Assembly (NCBI GenBank): GCA_947631585.1
Contig: CANRLY010000074.1
Span: 1 to 8,447 of the forward strand
Source of the DNA: an uncultured Clostridia bacterium
GTDB lineage: Bacteria > Bacillota > Clostridia > Oscillospirales > Ruminococcaceae
Length of the DNA: 8,447 nt
Direction of reading: 5' to 3'
Below are positions 5,076 to 8,447 of the stretch, piece after piece. The first letter of the stretch is position 1. Every line of letters begins with the position of its first letter. Position numbers and translations under genes: made by a program. Under the pieces are notes generated by a model that worked only from the letters and a program-made list of their open reading frames with translations, was not told the origin of the DNA and made no database searches.

Positions 5076-6506
5076 ATGGAACAGAAAAATTTCGGTCCTC
5101 TTGCCTGTGAAAAGGTGGGAGCGCTCATGGCAAGGTACGCTGTGCCTTGCGTGATATCTTTGCTGGTAGGGGCGCTTTACAACATTGTAGACCAGATTTT
5201 TATTGCAAACGCCGGATATCTGGGCTCTTACGGAAACGCTGCGAACACTGTGGTGTTTCCGCTGACGGTCATTGCTCTGGCGGCGGCGGTTATGATAGGG
5301 GACGGCTGCTGCGCTTTTGTGAGTCTGAGCCTTGGCAAAAAAGATCGGGACAGCGCAAGCCGCAGCATGGGAAACGCCGTTACGCTGAGCGTTTTGTCCT
5401 CGGCGCTGCTGACGGTGATATATCTTGTTTTCAGCAGCGGGATAATAACTATGTTCGGCGGCAGGGTGAATCCGCAGACGTTTGCTTATGCAAAGGAATA
5501 TTTTCTCTGGATAACTTTCGGAATACCGTTTTATATGTTCGGGCAGGCGATGAATCCTGTTATCCGGGCGGACGGGAGTCCGAGGTTTGCGATGGTTTCC
5601 ACTTTGGCAGGGGCTTTGGTGAACATAGTTTTAGACCCGGTGTTCATTTTTGTTTTCAGATGGGGAATGGCTGGTGCAGCTATCGCCACTGTGCTGGGAC
5701 AGATAGTTACTGCCGGTCTTGCGGCGTGGTATATGCTGCACACAAAGACGGTAAAACTGGGCAAGTGCGATCTTGCGCTGAAAGGCAGTATCGTAAGAAA
5801 GACCCTGACGCTGGGGATATGCAGTTTTTTATCGCAGATATCGTTAGTGGCGGCGATGGCGGCTATTAACAACATGATACGCAAGTACGGCGCACAGGAC
5901 GCTGTTTTCGGGCAGAGCAGGTATGCGCAGATACCAATGGCTGTTGTGGGGATAGTGATGAAGTTTTTCCAGATAGTAATTTCTGTTGTAGTGGGAATGG
6001 CTGCCGGCTGCATACCGATAGTAGGGTTCAACATGGGAGCAGGGCTTAAAGACAGGGTAAAGAAGCTGTTCACCATGCTGTTGGCGGCTGAAGCGGCAGT
6101 CGGGGCGATATCTTTAGGGGCGGCGGAGCTGCTTCCAAGGCAGTTGATAAGGATATTCGGCGCAGCGAACGAAAGCGTTTACTACACTGAATTTGCGGTG
6201 AAGTCGTTCAGGATATATCTTTGCATGATAGTTTTTGCCTGCGTGAACAAGGCGGCTTTCATATTTTTACAGGCAATGGGAAAGGCGGCGGCTTCGACGA
6301 TGCTCTCGATGGTAAGGGAGATAGTTTTCGGTGTGGGGACCGCTCTGCTGCTGCCGGTGTTTTTCGGGCTGGACGGAGTGCTTTACTCCATGCCGGTGTC
6401 CGACATACTCACGGCGGTGATATCTTTGGCAGTGATAGCAAGCACATACAGGCAGCTTAGAAGCGGCGGAAGCCGTAAGATAAAAGCGGAAAGTTCCCCG
6501 GCTTAG
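5076..6506 (+). CDS. MATE family multidrug/cation efflux transporter
   Basis: A 476-aa integral membrane protein, the normal length for the MATE (MatE) family. I use the ATG at 5076 because GGAGG (5064-5068) precedes it by seven bases; the in-frame ATG at 5007 would translate through the leader hairpin. About twelve hydrophobic segments are visible in two halves. Family signatures: LYNIVDQIFIANAG (34-47) in TM1; PVIRADGSPRFAM (161-173); LDPVFIFVFRWGMAGAAIA (186-204) leading into VLGQ; FGQSRYAQIPM (278-288); PIVGFNMGAG (314-323); and the late segment FIFLQAMGKAAAS. These resemble the MepA/NorM-like branch of Firmicutes. MATE proteins export organic cations and drugs using a Na+ or H+ gradient. 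The substrate cannot be predicted. The gene stands alone with its own promoter and leader hairpin. Confidence 0.93.
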   Translation: MEQKNFGPLACEKVGALMARYAVPCVISLLVGALYNIVDQIFIANAGYLGSYGNAANTVVFPLTVIALAAAVMIGDGCCAFVSLSLGKKDRDSASRSMGNAVTLSVLSSALLTVIYLVFSSGIITMFGGRVNPQTFAYAKEYFLWITFGIPFYMFGQAMNPVIRADGSPRFAMVSTLAGALVNIVLDPVFIFVFRWGMAGAAIATVLGQIVTAGLAAWYMLHTKTVKLGKCDLALKGSIVRKTLTLGICSFLSQISLVAAMAAINNMIRKYGAQDAVFGQSRYAQIPMAVVGIVMKFFQIVISVVVGMAAGCIPIVGFNMGAGLKDRVKKLFTMLLAAEAAVGAISLGAAELLPRQLIRIFGAANESVYYTEFAVKSFRIYLCMIVFACVNKAAFIFLQAMGKAAASTMLSMVREIVFGVGTALLLPVFFGLDGVLYSMPVSDILTAVISLAVIASTYRQLRSGGSRKIKAESSPA

Positions 6507-6546
6507 GGGAGGGAGCCGCAGAGTGCGAATTTATATTATGTATGGC

Positions 6547-6599
6547 GGCGAAGAAAGTTTCTTAAAGCACAAGCGGAAATTTCTGTAAAGTAAAAGTAT
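6547..6599. repeat. Direct repeat, left copy
   Basis: About 53 bp starting GGCGAAGAAAGTTTCTT, matching the copy at 6867-6918 at about 42 positions when aligned by eye with one gap. Reading frames across the two copies are not conserved, so this is more likely a dispersed DNA or RNA repeat than a protein remnant. The rest of 6507-6717 shows nothing recognisable. Confidence 0.6.
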
Positions 6600-6717
6600 G
6601 ATTAAATCAAAATTAATTTTTCGAGCTAAGGAAAGATCCGCACTAAACCTTGTACAGATCTATAGGAGCTAAATTAATTCTGCAAGGGGAATTTTACGGT
6701 CGTGGTGCGAACGTCAG

Positions 6718-6806
6718 GCGGCGGCAGCCGCTCACCTGACAGGTGAGCGAACTTCGGCGGCTTCGCCGCCGAAGCCGTGGGGCGTTGCCCCACGGGCTGC
6801 CGCCGC
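6718..6806. repeat. Perfect cloverleaf (four-way junction) inverted repeat
   Basis: An 89-nt element in which nearly every base pairs. The closing stem of 12 bp (6718-6729 with 6795-6806) encloses three hairpins: GCTCACCT-GAC-AGGTGAGC (6730-6748), CTTCGGCGGC-TTC-GCCGCCGAAG (6752-6774) and CGTGGGGC-GTT-GCCCCACG (6776-6794). Only four junction bases are unpaired. All stems are perfect and all loops are three bases. It is far more G/C-rich than its surroundings. It is not a tRNA: there is no T-loop, anticodon loop or CCA. It could be a mobile palindromic repeat, an RNA 3'-end element after the transporter gene, or a protein-binding cruciform. Confidence 0.85.
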
Positions 6807-6866
6807 ACATGACTGACTGCGGTCATAAAGTGGGTAGGTTCTCAGACTGTGGTGTCGGGCATGACA

Positions 6867-6918
6867 GGCGAAGAAAATTTCTTCAAGCCGAACGGAAATA
6901 TCAGAGAAGTATTAGTAT
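6867..6918. repeat. Direct repeat, right copy
   Basis: A 52-bp sequence starting GGCGAAGAAAATTTCTT, partner of 6547-6599 at about 80% identity by eye. The two copies lie 320 bp apart on either side of the cloverleaf element, so together they may mark a composite or duplicated repeat unit. Confidence 0.6.
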
Positions 6919-6962
6919 CCGGATAGAAGAATTGCACGCTAATGAATAGTATCTCACTAACG

Positions 6963-7056
6963 GAAGAATTTCAGAATTTTCTTTTGCATAAAAGAAAATC
7001 GTTGCCACGATTTATGGCAACGATGAAATTCTTCATGCTAACGCTTGCGTTAGCAT
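6963..7056 (-). repeat. Hairpin module 1 (distal copy) downstream of tRNA-Pro
   Basis: Read from the tRNA side: hairpin ATGCTAACG/CGTTAGCAT (7035-7056), then GAAGAATTTCA (7024-7034), which pairs with TGAAATTCTTC (6963-6973) to close two inner hairpins, CGTTGCCA/TGGCAACG (7000-7022) and ATTTTCTTTT/AAAAGAAAAT (6976-6999). It shares architecture and conserved linkers (ATTCTTCATGC on the plus strand) with module 2, about 88 bp away. On the minus strand the CGTTGCCA hairpin is followed by ATTTTCTTTT, so it can act as a second terminator. Confidence 0.7.
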
Positions 7057-7067
7057 TGATTGCAGGT

Positions 7068-7140
7068 TTTTCTTTGAAAAAGAAAATCGCCGTCAACATC
7101 ATGACGGCGAAGCGATTCTTCATGCTTGCTTCGCAAGCAT
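7068..7140 (-). terminator. Hairpin module 2: probable terminator of tRNA-Pro
   Basis: On the minus strand, directly after the tRNA: hairpin ATGCTTGC-GAA-GCAAGCAT (7122-7140), linker GAAGAATCGCTT, then the strong hairpin CGCCGTCA/TGACGGCG (7088-7109), followed by ATTTTCTTTTT (down to about 7077). The second hairpin plus T-rich tract fits an intrinsic terminator of the tRNA transcript. The tract itself can fold with AAAGAAAA (TTTTCTTT/AAAGAAAA, 7068-7086). No convincing gene is present here; a 50-codon minus-strand reading starting at 7124 lacks an RBS. Confidence 0.65.
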
Positions 7141-7142
7141 TC

Positions 7143-7219
7143 TGGTCGAGGTGACAGGACTCGAACCTGCGGCATCTTGGTCCCAAACCAAGCACTCTAC
7201 CAAACTGAGTTACACCTCG
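7143..7219 (-). tRNA. tRNA-Pro (anticodon UGG)
   Basis: A complete 77-nt cloverleaf with encoded CCA. Acceptor CGAGGTG/CACCTCG with discriminator A and the C1-G72 pair typical of bacterial tRNA-Pro; D arm ACTC...GAGT; anticodon stem CTTGG/CCAAG with loop TTTGGGA, giving anticodon TGG (reads CCN with wobble); variable loop ATGCC; T arm GCAGG-TTCGAGT-CCTGT. It has its own promoter (7263-7291) and a hairpin terminator region downstream (7068-7140). Confidence 0.97.
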
Positions 7220-7241
7220 AAAAAGCGGCAGTCCAGCCGCT
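7220..7241 (-). promoter_or_regulatory. Terminator-like hairpin in the tRNA-Pro leader
   Basis: On the minus strand AGCGGC-TGGACT-GCCGCT (7224-7241) is followed by a run of U reaching the first base before the tRNA. It looks like a small intrinsic terminator placed between the tRNA promoter and the mature 5' end. It may instead be a 5' processing guide for RNase P. Confidence 0.55.
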
Positions 7242-7262
7242 TGCTGACAACACAGCATTATC

Positions 7263-7291
7263 ATTATATCATACCGATCAAATAATGTCAA
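7263..7291 (-). promoter_or_regulatory. Promoter of tRNA-Pro
   Basis: A perfect consensus on the minus strand: TTGACA (7286-7291), 17-bp spacer, TATAAT (7263-7268). Initiation near 7256 gives a leader of about 37 nt. The -35 box overlaps the stop codon (7288-7290) of the acetyltransferase gene upstream, so the tRNA promoter is tucked against the end of that gene. Confidence 0.93.
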
Positions 7292-7837
7292 CCGCAATAG
7301 TGATTCTTTTTTGCTATCTTATTGTTTGTATAACAGCAAGTGTCAAAGCCTATGAGTTCAAAGCCCTCGTGAAGATAAAATCCGACCGCATTTGTGTTGC
7401 AGGACTGCGTTTCTAAAATAATTGCACGCCTGTTCTGAAGAAGCGCTATCTCCTTTGCCTTGTCCATAAGCTTCTTGCCCACGCCCTGACGTCGGAGCTC
7501 TTCCGATACCCATAGCTCCGTTACCATAAGCCTGTTTGACCATTCCTCAGGACAGACTTCGATACAAGCCAGCAGCGTGCCGTCTAAGCCGAGAACGCCG
7601 TAGGCTTCGGCTTTTTCCCAATGCTCCTGATACAAGGAATCGGGAAAATCATATTCCTCCGGAGTATGTACAATTTCCTTTTCCGCCGATTTCCTGACAA
7701 GAGCGACCGTACAACCGTTTTTGTCCAACGGGCTGATTTCCAGATCATAGTAACTGTCGCTTCGTCACCATTGGTATGGGTACGCCTTTCCATTTTTCCT
7801 TTGGAAGCGCCACTATTTTAATTTCACAATTTTCCAT
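7288..7837 (-). pseudogene. GNAT family N-acetyltransferase, frameshifted near 7756-7764
   Basis: The probable start is the ATG at 7837 behind AAAGGA (7845-7850), giving MENCEIKIVALPKEKWKGVPIPMVTK, after which the frame hits TGA. The remainder continues in another frame as YYDLEISPLDKNG and on to the stop at 7288, including an open 146-codon stretch from an ATG at 7728 that lacks a good RBS. The downstream part carries the GNAT acetyl-CoA loop RRQGVGKKLM and the motif-B region NTNAVGFYLHEGFELIG. The two parts join naturally if two bases are missing in AAGCGAC (for example AAGAGCGAC, reading TKSDSYYDLEI), giving a 183-aa protein of normal size. GNATs transfer acetyl from acetyl-CoA to amines; the substrate is unknown. 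It lies 37 bp after the deaminase gene and was probably its operon partner. A sequencing or assembly error could mimic the lesion. Confidence 0.82.
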
Positions 7838-7874
7838 TTGATGTTCCTTTCAAATTTTCAATTCTCTTTCCGCC

Positions 7875-8276
7875 TTATATCCACCATTTTGGAGTAAGTT
7901 CACCTAAAGTGACGACCTCCTCCGGATCAAGTTCTATCAGTATTTCAATTTTTCGATAATTTTCGGGCATTAGCTGAACCATAAGTTCACGGCACGCACC
8001 GCATGGAGCGCCTAATTTCCCATTCGGCATAATTGCAAGAACTTTTTTGATTTCCTGCTCCCCATTTGTTATCATATTAAAAATCGCATTTCTTTCAGCG
8101 CAAATCCCCAATGTAGAACAAGTGTCGATGCAAACGCCTGTGTATATCCTGCCTGATGAAGATAGTATCGCCGCCGCAACTCCTCCGGCATCTACATACT
8201 CGGATATTTTTCTGCCATTCTGAACAGCTTTTGCAGCCTGATACATCTCCCGCCATATATTCGATTTCTTTTCCAT
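7875..8276 (-). CDS. Cytidine deaminase-fold zinc deaminase
   Basis: 133 aa, the usual size of a tetrameric cytidine deaminase. It starts at an ATG with GGAGG eight bases upstream. The catalytic zinc signature is complete: CAERNA (Cys59 ligand, Glu61 proton shuttle) and PCGAC (Cys92 and Cys95 ligands). The preceding loop reads GVCIDTCS (47-54), where classical cytidine deaminases have a GxNxExxS pattern whose Asn and Glu hold the ribose; here they are Cys49 and Asp51. The protein therefore belongs to the cytidine/blasticidin-S deaminase superfamily but may not use cytidine. It ends with an unusual PKWWI. It is the first gene of a probable two-gene unit with the acetyltransferase. The upstream 8277-8447 region is A/T-rich with no clear promoter and no other gene. 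Confidence 0.88.
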   Translation of the reverse strand: MEKKSNIWREMYQAAKAVQNGRKISEYVDAGGVAAAILSSSGRIYTGVCIDTCSTLGICAERNAIFNMITNGEQEIKKVLAIMPNGKLGAPCGACRELMVQLMPENYRKIEILIELDPEEVVTLGELTPKWWI

Positions 8277-8447
8277 TTTGCTTTCCTCCGTAATTCCGAT
8301 TCTGCGTTATTGCCTTGTATCAAACCCAGCAAGATCATATCTGTGTTTTTTGCGATTTTTATACAAATGAAAAAATTTCTTTATCGGTTTAGACCTCTTC
8401 AAGCAACCGACAGCGCAATTCATATAAAGCTGTTTTATTTGAATCCC

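Noticed and set aside
6718..6806. Cloverleaf read as a tRNA or tRNA-like gene
   Set aside because: There is no T-loop TTC sequence, no seven-base anticodon loop and no CCA; all loops are three bases.
6743..6949. 68-codon plus-strand frame across the cloverleaf and right direct repeat
   Set aside because: There is no ribosome binding site, the start lies inside a hairpin, and the frame is not kept in the left repeat copy.
6974..7124. 50-codon minus-strand frame after tRNA-Pro (begins MKNRFAVMM)
   Set aside because: The ATG lies in a hairpin arm with no RBS, and the whole sequence is explained by tandem hairpin modules.
7126..7416. Plus-strand frame reading through the complement of the tRNA (RGDRTRTCGILVPNQALYQ)
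   Set aside because: This peptide is the well-known spurious translation of antisense tRNA sequence.
8277..8447. Promoter for the deaminase gene
   Set aside because: A weak TTGCTT-17-TAAAGA arrangement on the minus strand exists, but it is too poor and too far from the gene to report as a feature.

Overview
The window looks like chromosome of a gut or rumen Clostridia of the Ruminococcus/Oscillospiraceae type. This is inferred from the DUF1292 protein, strong GGAGG ribosome binding sites, consensus TTGACA-17-TATAAT promoters, frequent ATA and AGA codons, and a secreted lamin-tail/CotH lipoprotein of the kind common in ruminococci. No phage, plasmid or transposase gene is visible.

Layout. 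(1) 71-881, minus strand: a two-gene unit encoding a DUF1292 protein and then a small SH3-domain lipoprotein, read from a strong promoter at 931-959. (2) About 1054-2002, plus strand: no convincing protein gene. A near-perfect promoter (1019-1047) and an intrinsic terminator (1975-2002) bracket about 940 nt packed with local hairpins and at least seven copies of a GUGAGUCC-type motif, most of them inside a short closing helix. I read this as a large structured non-coding RNA of unknown class, and it is the most interesting object here. (3) 2002-2212: a 19-bp hairpin, then a candidate second, smaller RNA with a possible pseudoknot and its own terminator. (4) 2250-4910, plus: a two-site operator-like repeat, a promoter, and an 846-aa lipoprotein with two lamin-tail domains, a chitobiase-like domain and a CotH kinase-like domain. 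(5) 4969-6506, plus: a promoter, a terminator-like leader hairpin and a MATE-family exporter. (6) 6507-7142: gene-free and rich in repeats, with a diverged 52-bp direct repeat, a perfect cloverleaf (four-way junction) inverted repeat, and two tandem hairpin modules that probably terminate the tRNA transcript. (7) 7143-8276, minus: tRNA-Pro(UGG) with its own promoter, a GNAT acetyltransferase broken by a frameshift, and a cytidine-deaminase-fold protein with an unusual substrate loop.

The protein genes do not form one pathway. The two lipoproteins and the exporter are cell-envelope functions; the deaminase and acetyltransferase form a small nucleotide or small-molecule modification pair. The dense RNA-level structure (large RNA, pseudoknot RNA, leader hairpin, covarying terminators) is what distinguishes the window. 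All structures were found by eye, without folding software or database searches.
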